Part shown: piece by piece, positions 1-9,819 of the stretch | Position numbering within the stretch: position 1 is the stretch's first letter | How the letters are laid out: each line of letters starts with the position of its first letter | NCBI RefSeq assembly: GCF_000382125.1 | Contig: NZ_KB907550.1 | Coordinates: 124,001 to 188,000, forward strand | From: Eudoraea adriatica DSM 19308 | Lineage (GTDB): Bacteria > Bacteroidota > Bacteroidia > Flavobacteriales > Flavobacteriaceae | Direction of reading: 5' to 3' | Length of the DNA: 64,000 nt | Notes under the pieces: model-generated | Seen by the model: only the letters and a program-made list of their open reading frames with translations | What the model was told of the DNA's origin: nothing | The model's database searches: none | Position numbers and translations under genes: made by a program

Positions 1-1
1 C

Positions 2-1768
2 CAGCTTTCCCAACTAGATGGGGTATCGCTGCTTGTGTTAAAATACGGACAGTTAATAAAAGGCTTCCCCAACTACCTGAGCATCCATGCGGGGGGGATC
101 TTAATTACCCAAAGGCCCATCCACTATTTTTCAGCTACGCATTTACCCCCAAAGGGCTTTGCCACTGCCATGTTTGATATGGTTATTGCTGAAGATGTAG
201 GCCTTTACAAATTTGACATTTTAGGCCAGCGGGGCCTGGCAAAGATCAAGGAAACCCTGCAGATCCTTCAGTTAAATAGGCCTGAAAAGTTTCATGAAAT
301 AGACATCCATAATATCAAAAGCTTTAAAGAGGACCCACGCATTAACCAACTGATAAAAACCGCCCAGTGCATGGGGTGTTTTTACGTAGAATCCCCTGCT
401 ATGCGGATGTTGCTAAAAAAGCTGGAGGTAGATAATTATTTGGGACTGGTAGCAGCCAGTTCCATTATCCGCCCCGGGGTGGCCAAGAGTGGAATGATGC
501 GCGAATACATTCTGCGGCATCGTCAAAAGGGCAGGGCAGAGGAAAAGGGCCACCCGGTAATGCTAAACATCATGCCTGAGACCTATGGCATTATGGTCTA
601 CCAGGAAGATGTCATAAAAGTGGCCCACTATTTTGCCGGACTTACCCTTGGTGAGGCCGATGTGCTGCGAAGAGGGATGAGCGGAAAATTTCGTTCGCGG
701 GAAGAGTTCCAGAAGGTGCAGGATAAGTTTATGGACAACTGCCGTAAAAAGGGGTATGAAGAAAAGCTGATCTCCGAGATCTGGCACCAGGTAGCCAGTT
801 TTGCCGGCTATGCTTTTGCCAAGGGGCATTCAGCTTCTTATGCCGTGGAGAGTTACCAGACCCTGTTTTTAAGGGCTTATTACCCTCTGGAATATCTGGT
901 GGCAGTGCTTAACAATGGGGGCGGTTTTTACCGTTCCGAGTTTTATGTGCACGAAGCCCGTATGATGGGGGCTACTATACATGCACCCTGTATTAACAAG
1001 AGCTTTGCGGTAAACTGTATTTATGGGACAGACATTTATCTGGGCTATATGTATTTAAAAGAACTGGAGAGCCGGGTAATGGAACGTATTTTAAAAGAGC
1101 GGCAGCTGCATGGGGTCTTTACTTCTTTGGAAGATTTTTTAGATCGGGTACCTATTTCCATAGAGCAGCTGGGTATCCTTATACGCATAAACGCGTTCCG
1201 GTTTACAAAAATCAACAAACACAAACTGTTGTGGGAGGCGCATTTATTTCTTTCCAAGGGCACTATTGTGGACCATCCCAAACTGTTTCCACCCACCCAT
1301 CAGAAGTTTAAGATTCCACGCCTGCATACTACAGACCTGGAGATGGCCTTTACCCAATTGGAACTCCTTGGATTCTGCCTGTGTTCTCCTTTTCATTTGT
1401 TAAAGGAGCCCCCTAAAAATACAAATGGCAGCAGGGATTTGGAGCGGTATCTAAACAGGAATATAGATATCTATGGCTATTTGGTTACCGTTAAGAACAC
1501 GAATACACATAACGGCAAACGCATGCATTTTGCTACTTGTGTAGACCAGCATGGGGAGGTTTTTGACACGGTGCTTTTTCCCCCGGTAGCTGCCAAATAC
1601 TATTTTAGGGGCAGGGGTATTTATAGGTTCTACGGCAAGGTGGTAAGTGAGTTTGGCTTCTTAAGTATAGAGACCATAAAGATGCAAAAACAGGAGGTGA
1701 TCCAGGATCCCAGGTATGCGGATATGAAGACCGCCAATAAAAAGCGTTTGACAGCACCTGAGAAATAA
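2..1768 (+). CDS. DNA polymerase III alpha subunit family, DnaE2/ImuC-like (5' partial)
   Basis: This is the C-terminal part (about 589 residues) of a C-family DNA polymerase; the frame is open to the window edge, so the true start lies outside and the GTG at 35 is not the start. The first visible block (IHAGGI...KFDILGQ) matches the DnaE palm segment carrying the third catalytic aspartate. It is followed by the IRPG and YGIMVYQEDV...LRRGMSGK blocks, the FAKGHSASYAVESYQ finger segment and a C-terminal OB-like region. The PHP domain and the first two catalytic aspartates would lie upstream. A full replicative dnaE with an exonuclease domain is present at 52852-57237. This second copy is therefore most likely the error-prone DnaE2/ImuC type, which flavobacteria usually carry downstream of imuA/imuB; that neighbourhood is outside the window, so the subtype is inference. 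Confidence 0.85.
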   Translation, partial: QLSQLDGVSLLVLKYGQLIKGFPNYLSIHAGGILITQRPIHYFSATHLPPKGFATAMFDMVIAEDVGLYKFDILGQRGLAKIKETLQILQLNRPEKFHEIDIHNIKSFKEDPRINQLIKTAQCMGCFYVESPAMRMLLKKLEVDNYLGLVAASSIIRPGVAKSGMMREYILRHRQKGRAEEKGHPVMLNIMPETYGIMVYQEDVIKVAHYFAGLTLGEADVLRRGMSGKFRSREEFQKVQDKFMDNCRKKGYEEKLISEIWHQVASFAGYAFAKGHSASYAVESYQTLFLRAYYPLEYLVAVLNNGGGFYRSEFYVHEARMMGATIHAPCINKSFAVNCIYGTDIYLGYMYLKELESRVMERILKERQLHGVFTSLEDFLDRVPISIEQLGILIRINAFRFTKINKHKLLWEAHLFLSKGTIVDHPKLFPPTHQKFKIPRLHTTDLEMAFTQLELLGFCLCSPFHLLKEPPKNTNGSRDLERYLNRNIDIYGYLVTVKNTNTHNGKRMHFATCVDQHGEVFDTVLFPPVAAKYYFRGRGIYRFYGKVVSEFGFLSIETIKMQKQEVIQDPRYADMKTANKKRLTAPEK

Positions 1769-1822
1769 GCGTAGTATTTTTTGAGAATTGGATATAATAT
1801 GTATTTTTAATCAAAACTCCAG

Positions 1823-2290
1823 ATGCTTCATAAAATAACGCCCTTTAAGTATGTCTATATCGTAGCGGTAATAATTACCCTAATAAATTCAGTTTTCTTT
1901 ATTGGCGCAGGGATTGCCAGAAGTATAAAAGGTTACAAGGCTTTTTTTAAAAAGGATTTTTTTATATCTGAAGGGCATCATCCGGGACTATATTTACTGG
2001 AAGCCCTGGATTCTTTTATGATCTCTTTGGTTTTTATGATTTTTGGGCTGGGAATAGCCCGATTGTTTATTTTTGATAAGACCGAAGGAAAGAAGTTGCC
2101 CCAATGGCTAAATGTTAGCAGTCTGGATGAACTAAAAACAATGTTGTGGAAAACCATTTTATTTGCCCTTGTAACTTTTGCAGTTACAGACTTTTTAAAA
2201 GAGCCTGATGCCAGTTGGGATGCCCTAATACTTCCAATAATTATTTTTATTCTATCGGCTTCCTTTTTTTTAATTCACAAGCCAAAATAG
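1823..2290 (+). CDS. UPF0114 (YqhA-like) membrane protein
   Basis: A 155-residue integral membrane protein with four likely membrane segments (about residues 10-30, 60-85, 110-128 and 132-152). The central block LLEALDSFMISLVFMIFGLGIARLF is characteristic of the YqhA/UPF0114 family, whose biochemical function is unknown. It begins 54 bp after the polymerase gene and ends one base before the acetyltransferase start, so it is probably co-transcribed with the latter. Family assignment is from pattern recognition; no catalytic residues are known for this family. Confidence 0.8.
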   Translation: MLHKITPFKYVYIVAVIITLINSVFFIGAGIARSIKGYKAFFKKDFFISEGHHPGLYLLEALDSFMISLVFMIFGLGIARLFIFDKTEGKKLPQWLNVSSLDELKTMLWKTILFALVTFAVTDFLKEPDASWDALILPIIIFILSASFFLIHKPK

Positions 2291-2291
2291 G

Positions 2292-2813
2292 TTGAAGGAT
2301 TTAAGTTTCGGTAATTTTAATAAAAACCAAAATGAAAGCAGACCTTATTTAAGCCAACAATTGATCCGTACACTAAATCACAAAGAACAGCAGGTAGCCC
2401 ATAAAATCCGTACCGTTTTTCAGGCTTCCTATGCCATTGAGGCAAAACTGTTAAACGCGATAGATTTTCCGCCTTTAAAAAGAACTTTGGTAGAATTTTT
2501 AGATAGTAAAAATGAGTTTTATGGTTTCTATAAAGGAAAAAACTTGGCAGGGGTCGTTGAGGTGAAAACAGAAACAAACAACACTCATATCCAAAGCCTG
2601 GTAGTCCACCCCGCATATTTCAGAAAGGGAATAGGTAGCGCCCTTGTACAATTTGTATTAGACAATTACAATACCAATACTTTTACTGTAGAAACCGGCC
2701 TGGCCAATGAACCGGCCAAAGATTTGTACTATGGTTTTCATTTTAGAAAAGTCAAAGAATATAATACAGAACAAGGGATAAACAAAATTGCTTTTTTAAT
2801 GCAAAGAGCTTAG
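2292..2813 (+). CDS. GNAT family N-acetyltransferase
   Basis: A 173-residue protein whose C-terminal two thirds show the GNAT fold: a beta4/alpha3 acetyl-CoA site in IQSLVVHPAYFRKGIGSALV (pyrophosphate loop RKGIGS) and a C-terminal LYYGFHFRKV segment typical of the last GNAT strands. The first 60 residues are an unassigned helical extension. The substrate cannot be told. No in-frame ATG precedes the GNAT core, so the start is probably TTG at 2292, directly after the stop of the UPF0114 gene; this tight packing suggests translational coupling. Confidence 0.8.
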   Translation: MKDLSFGNFNKNQNESRPYLSQQLIRTLNHKEQQVAHKIRTVFQASYAIEAKLLNAIDFPPLKRTLVEFLDSKNEFYGFYKGKNLAGVVEVKTETNNTHIQSLVVHPAYFRKGIGSALVQFVLDNYNTNTFTVETGLANEPAKDLYYGFHFRKVKEYNTEQGINKIAFLMQRA

Positions 2814-2898
2814 TCCGTTAGTAGTTTTCCTTATTTACAAAGAATACTTAGCTGTAACATATTGAGTGAGTTGTTATCTTTTATTGAAACAACTATCC

Positions 2899-3543
2899 AT
2901 GAATACTACAAAAAACGGCTACTTTTTTAAGAAACTCAAGTTCTTACTTATCCTAACCAGTTTTACTTTTGCGACAAGTTGGCTTCCTTTTATAAGGGGA
3001 ATTGCTGACGGCGAATCCTACCAATGGGGCGCCAGTCTTTTTGGAAACGTATTTTACGGCAAGGGCATTTCCGGAGACTTTTACTATGTAGTCCTAAATG
3101 TAATTATAGGTCTGATGCTTATGTACTCCTTTTACTGGATAAAAAACAGAATAGCGTTTTACCTTTTATTGATTTTATGGTATGGAAGTATGATTGCAAA
3201 TTCTTTTTTCGAGGTCTTCGCAGGAGAAGGCTACATGTTCCATGGAGACACCCTTAATATTCATTTAGATCTTTCCTTTATTGTCATCCCCCTAATGATC
3301 GTAGTGGGGACTTTCGTGGTATATGTTATCCTGGAAGACCGTAAATATTCCTTTGTGGCTAAGGGAACCAAAAAAAACAAGTTCTGGGCAATGCTTTTAC
3401 TGACTCCGATCCCTTTGCAGGCAGTACTATTTTCTATGGGAGAGCCTCATGGACTTACAGATAAGATAGGTGTAATTATTGCATTACTTCAAGTGGCCCT
3501 TGCCTGGACAGCTTTTAAGGCGTATGATGTAATGGGACAGTAA
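2899..3543 (+). CDS. Hypothetical multi-pass membrane protein
   Basis: A 214-residue protein with about six hydrophobic segments (roughly residues 10-30, 55-75, 82-102, 120-142, 160-178 and 186-205) and short polar loops. I do not recognise the family. The ATG at 2899 is chosen over an in-frame GTG at 2866 because it directly precedes a basic N-terminus (KNGYFFKKLK) and the first membrane helix. It ends 47 bp before the convergent sulfatase gene. Confidence 0.65.
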   Translation: MNTTKNGYFFKKLKFLLILTSFTFATSWLPFIRGIADGESYQWGASLFGNVFYGKGISGDFYYVVLNVIIGLMLMYSFYWIKNRIAFYLLLILWYGSMIANSFFEVFAGEGYMFHGDTLNIHLDLSFIVIPLMIVVGTFVVYVILEDRKYSFVAKGTKKNKFWAMLLLTPIPLQAVLFSMGEPHGLTDKIGVIIALLQVALAWTAFKAYDVMGQ

Positions 3544-3590
3544 GAAGTATTCGTCTAACGGTTCAAATTTTAAAGCTTTGACAATTTTAA

Positions 3591-5303
3591 TTATTTCTTA
3601 GAAGGCCTGGGTATAATCCCTGTCCTTTTTCCCCATTCCAGCCACATTTGAGCCATTGTCTTAACCATTTCCGGATTAGTAGCCGCTATATCATGCATTT
3701 CTGTCCGGTCTTTTTCTATGTCAAAAAGTTCCCAGTCTTTTAATTCCAACTCAGCTGTTTTATCCCAGAGATAAGAATTTTTCTTGCTCGCTTTAGAAAT
3801 CAACTTCCACTTTCCCATTCTAACCGCACGGTTGCCTTCATGCTCCCAATAAATGGCCTCTCGCTCCAGGTCATTTCCTTCCATTGCGGGCACTAAACTT
3901 GTCCCTTCCATTGGATAAATGGTATTTCCGTTGTAACTGGCGGGGTATTGCTGTCCACTTATATCCATACAGGTTGCCATAATGTCTATCAGATGCGCAG
4001 GGTTTTCTCTTAATTCACCGCCCTTTTTAATTTTTGCCGGCCAATGTACAATTAGAGGGGTAGCAATACCACCTTCATGCACCCAATGTTTGTACTCTCT
4101 AAATGGGGTATTACTGGCATTTGCCCAATTAAGGCCATATGCAGTATAACCATCTGCTGGGCCTGGCCATCCTTCTTTCATTATTTTAACGGGCTTCCCT
4201 TCGCGACTGGTAAAAGGGATCATTTCCGTTTGCACATCATCCTGAGCCAGAGCCACTATATCCTCACTATTCGGGCGTTTTTTTATCCAATCTAATTCTT
4301 CGGCGCATGCCCCATTGTCCTGTAAATAAAATATTACGGTATTCTCTAATTGCCCTTTGGCCTCCAGTGCATCCACCACCCGGCCAATTCCTTTATCCAT
4401 TAATGTGGTCATTGCCGCATAGGTTTCCATATTTGCAAGCTCCCAGGCTTTGTCGGGTACATTCTCCGACCAGGGTTGCACAAAAGAATCCCTGGGGCTT
4501 AATTCCCATTCTTCATTCGCTAACCCCATCTTCTTCATCCTTTTAAAACGAGCTTTTCTCATTTCGTCCCAACCCTTGTCATATTTCCCTTTGTACGCAG
4601 CAATAGCTTTCGAAGGTGCCTGCAACGGCCAATGTGGTGCGGGATATGATAAATAGAGAAAAAAGGGAGAATCCCTTCTATGTTCTTCTATACATTTTAC
4701 GGCATAATCTGTAAAGACTGTGGTGCTATAAAAATCTTCTGACGGAGGCACATAGTCATTTTCTTCTGCCAAAGAACGAGGATCGTAATGGCTGCCCGCA
4801 CCAGAGATCATGCCATAAAACTTATCAAAACCTCTTTGCCTTGGCCAGTTACTTTTATCCGGCTTATCTATGACGTATGGGGTAATATGCCATTTTCCAG
4901 ACATATAGGTAGAATAGCCCCCTCTTTTTAAAGCCTCGGCAATGGTTACCGCATTGTTGCTCAAATCTCCCCTGAATGCTGGCATTCCCCTGTCATATAC
5001 CATATGGCCTATTCCTGCCTGTTGCGGGTATAAACCGGTAAGCAATGAGGCACGGCTGGGGCAGCAGCGAGCCCCGTTATAAAATTGAGTGAATCGCAAA
5101 CCATTTCCTGCCAGTTGGTCCAGCACTGGGGTATTAATTTCACCTCCGTAACAACCAATATCTGAATATCCCATATCGTCTGCCAGGATCAGAATAATAT
5201 TTGGAGGAAGTTGTTTTTTGGGCTCTTCTTTAGGAAGTTCACAGCTTTGAAAAATAATAAGGCATATCAAAATCACAAGAAAAGGAGAAACTGTATCCTT
5301 CAT
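3591..5303 (-). CDS. Sulfatase (S1 family, formylglycine type), lipoprotein
   Basis: A 570-residue type I sulfatase. A lipoprotein signal (residues 1-20, lipobox cysteine at 21 in IFQSC) places it at a membrane surface. NIILILADDMGYSDIGCYGG provides metal-binding aspartates, and C80-C-P-S-R is the consensus in which Cys80 would be oxidised to formylglycine. GKWH (about residue 145) and later LQDNGA motifs complete the alkaline-phosphatase-fold active site. The start is the ATG at 5303, whose ATGA overlaps the TGA stop of the upstream arabinofuranosidase gene; a start 24 bp further upstream would drag in a poor signal peptide. Coupling to the GH127-like gene suggests removal of sulfate esters from the same glycan. 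No sulfatase-maturating enzyme gene is in the window. Confidence 0.93.
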   Translation of the reverse strand: MKDTVSPFLVILICLIIFQSCELPKEEPKKQLPPNIILILADDMGYSDIGCYGGEINTPVLDQLAGNGLRFTQFYNGARCCPSRASLLTGLYPQQAGIGHMVYDRGMPAFRGDLSNNAVTIAEALKRGGYSTYMSGKWHITPYVIDKPDKSNWPRQRGFDKFYGMISGAGSHYDPRSLAEENDYVPPSEDFYSTTVFTDYAVKCIEEHRRDSPFFLYLSYPAPHWPLQAPSKAIAAYKGKYDKGWDEMRKARFKRMKKMGLANEEWELSPRDSFVQPWSENVPDKAWELANMETYAAMTTLMDKGIGRVVDALEAKGQLENTVIFYLQDNGACAEELDWIKKRPNSEDIVALAQDDVQTEMIPFTSREGKPVKIMKEGWPGPADGYTAYGLNWANASNTPFREYKHWVHEGGIATPLIVHWPAKIKKGGELRENPAHLIDIMATCMDISGQQYPASYNGNTIYPMEGTSLVPAMEGNDLEREAIYWEHEGNRAVRMGKWKLISKASKKNSYLWDKTAELELKDWELFDIEKDRTEMHDIAATNPEMVKTMAQMWLEWGKRTGIIPRPSKK

Positions 5304-7363
5304 TGAGTGGAAATCTTGTTTAACCAAACTGCCATTTCCCCATTTCCCCTATGTGCCCAGGCATAATAAGGGATGGCGGTAATCGATGGACTTGTTATTT
5401 TGCCTACGCCACCAAGTAATTCCTGCTCATATTTATAGGTAAAAACTTCGTCAGACGGCACTTGTGAATTCAGTATTCCATCGGGATTATCTGCTTCTTC
5501 AGCACAAAAAACCAGGGGTCCCCGTTCCAGGGCCATCTTACCTTTATTTGCGGATACAAGTTCATTGCTTTCCACTTTACGAACGGGCATTTCAAAGGAA
5601 ATAGTTATTTTATCGTTGTTTTGCCAGTTTTGTTTTTCCAGAGTTATGTAACCATCTTCTATAAAAGGATTCACATTTTTACCGTTTACCTTTACGGATA
5701 TCGCTGGTGTGTGTTCATCTGTATAACTATAAAGATCACCATCCATGACTTCATTTCGTACCCATCCGGGAACTCTTAAGTTAAAAACGGCAGCAACAGT
5801 TGGTGTATTTAAGACTTCCATTTCAATCTTACCATCCCAGGGGTATTTTGTAGTCTGGCTTAGATGCAGGGTTTGGTTTCCAAGGGCAATCTCAGCCCTA
5901 TTACTCATATAAAGGTTAACGAATACTTCATTCTCTTTAGTGGCATAGATATAACCCGGAAGCGAAGGTAAAATGCGAACAACATTTACCGGACAGCAAG
6001 AACAATCAAACCAGGGCGATCTGCCGCAAACCCCCTGGTTAAATTTGGTAAACCCATCGGCCTCAAGAGGATTTGGATAAAAGAATGTATTGCCTTCAAA
6101 AGAAACCCCGGATAGAAAACCATTATAAAGGGTCCGCTCAAAAAGGTCCATATATTTCACCTCTCCGCTTTTGAGAAACATACGTTGATTCCATAACATT
6201 AGCGCAATTGCGGCGCAGGTTTCGGTATATGCAGTTGCATTGGGAAGTTCATAATTGGGACCAAAGCCTTCGTGCCTGGGTTCTGCGCCAATTCCCCCGG
6301 TTAGGTAAATTTTTTGGTGTACGATATTATTCCAAATGTTGTGGAGCGCTTCATCATAAGCGCTCTCTCCTGTCAGGGCGGCAACATCTGTAGCTGCTGC
6401 ATAGAAATATCCTGCCCTTACGGCATGCCCGACAGCTTCTTTTTGTAGCGGAAGCGGCACATGGTCCTGCTGATATTTTCCGGCATATTTCCCCTCGATG
6501 GTATTATGACCTTCTGCGTTGCCCCGCTGATCTATAAAAAATTTGGCAAGGTCCAGATACTTTTTTTCCCCTGTAACTCGGTACAGCTTTACCAATCCAA
6601 GTTCAATTTCCTGATGGCCGGGAACCCCCATGTTTTTACCCGGTCCAAATACATGTTCCACCAGGTCGGCATTTTTAAGGGCGACATCCAGTAAGGTCCT
6701 TTCCCCAGTTGCCTGGTAATGTGCAACTGCTGCTTCATACAGATGTCCCACATTATACAATTCGTGATAGGTTTGGAGATTGGTCCATCTTTTTGTCCCC
6801 CCGCCATCCGCGGCCTTTTCCGGGTCTATTGAACGGTTTGTATAAAGATAGCCATCTTCTTCCTGGGCTGCCGCTATTTTGGCAATCAAATCGTCCAGAT
6901 AGGATTTGAGCTCGGGATCATCATGTACCTGCAGTGAATAACTGGCTCCTTCAATTACCTTGAAAACATCAGAATCATTAAAATAGATGCCTTCAAATTC
7001 TCCCTCTTCCAGCCCTCCGGCAATAGCAAAATTTCGAATCCTACCTGTTTCCTCACATTTTTTAAAATTATAAGGTAGCGTTACCTGCCGATTGGTTTCC
7101 AGACGGGGAGTCCAGAATTGATCCTCTATTTGAACCGAAGTAAAGGGCACGGGCTGAATGGGGTAATCCAGAATAGTATTATGGACAGGTCTAAAAACAG
7201 TTTTAGGTTCTTTTTCCTGACAGGAAACGGAGAGTAAAAGTCCGCCAAAGCAAAGACCCTTAAAAAATAAAGAAGTCAGGCGGAGATTCGCAGATTTTCT
7301 AAGGTAAGGTTTACTAGTTATCCTCGTCCATGCTAAAAAAAGATGAATAATGTTATTTTTCAT
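5300..7363 (-). CDS. DUF1680 / GH127-type beta-L-arabinofuranosidase, lipoprotein
   Basis: A 687-residue glycoside hydrolase with a candidate lipobox at Cys48 (LLSVSC) after an unusually long basic leader. The (alpha/alpha)6-barrel carries the GH127 zinc-thiolate site: E381-T-C383 and C456-C457 in FDCSCCPVN correspond to Glu338, Cys340, Cys417 and Cys418 of the Bifidobacterium enzyme HypBA1, where the first cysteine of the pair is the nucleophile. HypBA1 removes beta-L-arabinofuranose from hydroxyproline-linked arabino-oligosaccharides. Family GH146 shares this fold and site, so GH127 versus GH146 is open. The gene overlaps the downstream sulfatase by 4 bp and follows the NYN gene after 38 bp. 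Its presence in the same block as a hydroxyproline catabolic operon is the main functional clue. Confidence 0.9.
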   Translation of the reverse strand: MKNNIIHLFLAWTRITSKPYLRKSANLRLTSLFFKGLCFGGLLLSVSCQEKEPKTVFRPVHNTILDYPIQPVPFTSVQIEDQFWTPRLETNRQVTLPYNFKKCEETGRIRNFAIAGGLEEGEFEGIYFNDSDVFKVIEGASYSLQVHDDPELKSYLDDLIAKIAAAQEEDGYLYTNRSIDPEKAADGGGTKRWTNLQTYHELYNVGHLYEAAVAHYQATGERTLLDVALKNADLVEHVFGPGKNMGVPGHQEIELGLVKLYRVTGEKKYLDLAKFFIDQRGNAEGHNTIEGKYAGKYQQDHVPLPLQKEAVGHAVRAGYFYAAATDVAALTGESAYDEALHNIWNNIVHQKIYLTGGIGAEPRHEGFGPNYELPNATAYTETCAAIALMLWNQRMFLKSGEVKYMDLFERTLYNGFLSGVSFEGNTFFYPNPLEADGFTKFNQGVCGRSPWFDCSCCPVNVVRILPSLPGYIYATKENEVFVNLYMSNRAEIALGNQTLHLSQTTKYPWDGKIEMEVLNTPTVAAVFNLRVPGWVRNEVMDGDLYSYTDEHTPAISVKVNGKNVNPFIEDGYITLEKQNWQNNDKITISFEMPVRKVESNELVSANKGKMALERGPLVFCAEEADNPDGILNSQVPSDEVFTYKYEQELLGGVGKITSPSITAIPYYAWAHRGNGEMAVWLNKISTQ

Positions 7364-7401
7364 GTTTTGGTTAATTTCAGGAATAACCTAAAGCAGAACC
7401 T

Positions 7402-8139
7402 TTAGCCTCTTTTTTTGTTTTTCACATAAATTAGTTTATGCCTGCTTTTTGGGCTTTCTCTTTGCTCTATTTCAAATTTACCAAGGGATTTAATTAAAGG
7501 TGTCAATTTTTGAAAACCGTAATTCCTTGGATCAAAATTCGGTTGTTTCTTTTGCAACAAACTGCCAACATCTCCCAAAAAGGCCCATCCGTCATCGTCT
7601 GATGTGTCGTCAATGGTTGTTGCAATTAATTTGATTTCCTTGGGAGTTATTTTGTCTACACTATCCTTGGTTGTAGTTTTTTCACTTTCAGATACGGCCT
7701 CCTTAGATTGGTTTTTCAGGATTTCAATATATATAAATTTGTCGCATGCGACTATAAACGGATTTGGCGTCTTTTTTTCTCCAATTCCAATCACTTGCAT
7801 TCCTGCTTCCCTTAGCCGTGTGGCTAAGCGGGTAAAGTCGCTGTCACTGGAAACCAGGCAGAATCCATGAACTTTTCCGGAATACAGGATATCCATTGCA
7901 TCGATAATCATCGCTGAATCTGTGGCGTTCTTTCCGGTGGTATAACCATATTGCTGTATAGGAGTAATCGCGTTCTCAAGGAGAAGATTTTTCCATTTGG
8001 TCAAACGAGGTTTGGTCCAGTCACCATAAATCCTTTTTATAGTGGGATTACCATATTTTGCTATTTCTTCCATCATCTCTGTTACATAAGCTGACGGAAT
8101 ATTATCACCGTCGATTAGCACGGCTAAATTTGAATTCAT
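7402..8139 (-). CDS. NYN domain ribonuclease-like protein with C-terminal LOTUS/OST-HTH domain
   Basis: A 245-residue cytoplasmic protein. Residues 1-140 form an NYN (PIN-like, DUF88) domain with acidic residues at D10 and D12 in VLIDGDNIP, a NATDSAMIIDAMD block, and SSDSDF; these would bind metal for RNA cleavage. After a charged linker, residues about 175-240 (WAFLGDVGSLLQKKQPNFDPRNYGFQKLTPLI) match the OST-HTH/LOTUS fold, thought to bind RNA. This is the common bacterial NYN-LOTUS arrangement. It lies between the amidase and GH127-like genes on the same strand; a metabolic link is not evident. Confidence 0.88.
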   Translation of the reverse strand: MNSNLAVLIDGDNIPSAYVTEMMEEIAKYGNPTIKRIYGDWTKPRLTKWKNLLLENAITPIQQYGYTTGKNATDSAMIIDAMDILYSGKVHGFCLVSSDSDFTRLATRLREAGMQVIGIGEKKTPNPFIVACDKFIYIEILKNQSKEAVSESEKTTTKDSVDKITPKEIKLIATTIDDTSDDDGWAFLGDVGSLLQKKQPNFDPRNYGFQKLTPLIKSLGKFEIEQRESPKSRHKLIYVKNKKRG

Positions 8140-8240
8140 ATTATAATATTTTATTTAAAAGTTTGTGGTTTGTATTTTCTTGCCCGAAGATAATGATTCT
8201 ATATTCAGGGGAAGGCAATTGGTTTGATCTCCTGAGAATT

Positions 8241-9734
8241 CTAATCATCAACAGCAATTAAATTGGGTCTTTTGTCTAAATGCCCGGTAATCTGCTCATA
8301 GGCCAAAGCAAACTCCAGTACTTTTTTATCGTCTCCAAATTTACCCATGACTTGCATGCCCATAGGCCTGTCCTTTGTATCAAAACCAACCGGGACATTA
8401 ACTGCGGGGATACCACCCATGCTACCCAAAATAACGACTTCCATCCATCGGTGATAGGTGTCCATTTCTCGTCCGTTTATTTCTTTAGGCCAATGGATCT
8501 CTTTAGGAAACGGGAATACCTGTGCGGTAGGTAAAACAAGGAAATCATATTCACCAAACATTCTGTCTAATTCCGAGTACCAGTTTGTGCGAATTATGTT
8601 TGCCTTCTCTGCATCTTGCTCATTATAATTCAGGCCTTGTTCAATTTCCCAGATCAACTCAGGTTTGAGAAGTTCTCGCGTATTGGGATCCTCATAGTAG
8701 TCCAGCATATTCATACGCCCGTAATGACGCAGTGTAGTCCAGCTCTCCCATAAATCTGACATGGTGAAACCAGACTGCATGGATTCAACCAGAGCGCCTG
8801 CACCGGCTACTTCTGCAAGACTGGCTTCGCATAATTCTATTATTCCAGGCTCCATGGCCAGATAATTATCCAGATTACCCATCCATCCAATTTTGATCTT
8901 GTCAAGAGTCAGGGGTTTCAAATCGTTAAAAACAGGGTTGAGAGCCATTGTCTGTAATAGATTTATCGTGTCACGGGTATTGCGACCCATTGGTCCTGAG
9001 GTCCAGAGAAGCCGATTTTTAGCATCCCCCTCCTCCATTACAACGGTTGTACTCGGTCTGAAACCTATCACATTATTAAAGGCACCGGGATTTCTTAGGG
9101 AACCCATCATGTCACCGCCATCAGCTACCGGAAGCATATGAGTACCAAGCCCACATGCCGCACCACCACTACTGCCTCCAGAGGTGAGTGCCGGATTGCA
9201 AGCACTTCCCGTCGTACCAAATACAGGGTTGTAACATTGAGAACCCAGGCCAAACTCCGGCGTATTGGTCTTACCAATAAAGATGGCTCCCTGACTTCGA
9301 ATTTTGGTCACAAAGGAACTATCTTCTTCAGCTATTCGACTAGCAAACATAGGTGATCCGCTCGTGTATCTCAGGCCTGCCACCGGAGTCAAATCCTTTA
9401 CCGCATGTGGCATTCCATGCATCCAGCCCCAATATTCATTTCTGGCCAGTGCCTGGTCTGCTTGCAGTGCCTGTTTCAACAGCTCATCGTCGCTGACCAT
9501 ACTCACAATGGCATTATATATGGGATTGTAGCGATGTATGCGATCCAGATAGGCCTGCATCACCTCCACGCAACTTGCCTGTTTTGTCCGTATGGCGAGT
9601 GAGAGGTCAGAGGCGCTTAAATTGGTCAAATCCGAAGGAAGATTTGCTGCAAACAGCCTGCTGGCAGAAGGAAAGGGTAAGGATAGTAAAGTGCTGCAGG
9701 CTGCCGTATTCTTTATAAATTGTCTTCGTTTCAT
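8241..9734 (-). CDS. Amidase (amidase-signature family), exported
   Basis: A 497-residue amidase-signature hydrolase with a twin-arginine-like leader (MKRRQFIKNT, residues 1-10, then a hydrophobic stretch to about 30), so a periplasmic location is likely. The Ser-cisSer-Lys triad can be placed: K113 in HAVKDL, the GGSSGG motif at 186-191, and S212 in GDMMGSLR. The usual DTGGS around the nucleophile is changed to DMMGS, a variant that keeps the serine. The substrate is unknown; such enzymes hydrolyse small amides or peptide-like amides. It is preceded by the DUF5996 gene (85 bp) and followed by the NYN gene (101 bp). Confidence 0.9.
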   Translation of the reverse strand: MKRRQFIKNTAACSTLLSLPFPSASRLFAANLPSDLTNLSASDLSLAIRTKQASCVEVMQAYLDRIHRYNPIYNAIVSMVSDDELLKQALQADQALARNEYWGWMHGMPHAVKDLTPVAGLRYTSGSPMFASRIAEEDSSFVTKIRSQGAIFIGKTNTPEFGLGSQCYNPVFGTTGSACNPALTSGGSSGGAACGLGTHMLPVADGGDMMGSLRNPGAFNNVIGFRPSTTVVMEEGDAKNRLLWTSGPMGRNTRDTINLLQTMALNPVFNDLKPLTLDKIKIGWMGNLDNYLAMEPGIIELCEASLAEVAGAGALVESMQSGFTMSDLWESWTTLRHYGRMNMLDYYEDPNTRELLKPELIWEIEQGLNYNEQDAEKANIIRTNWYSELDRMFGEYDFLVLPTAQVFPFPKEIHWPKEINGREMDTYHRWMEVVILGSMGGIPAVNVPVGFDTKDRPMGMQVMGKFGDDKKVLEFALAYEQITGHLDKRPNLIAVDD

Positions 9735-9819
9735 AGTGATTTATGAGTATATTAAATTAGGCGGACAGGCTAATAATAAAAAGGATGAAGATTACTCTTG
9801 GCGTCATACTATCTTCTGT

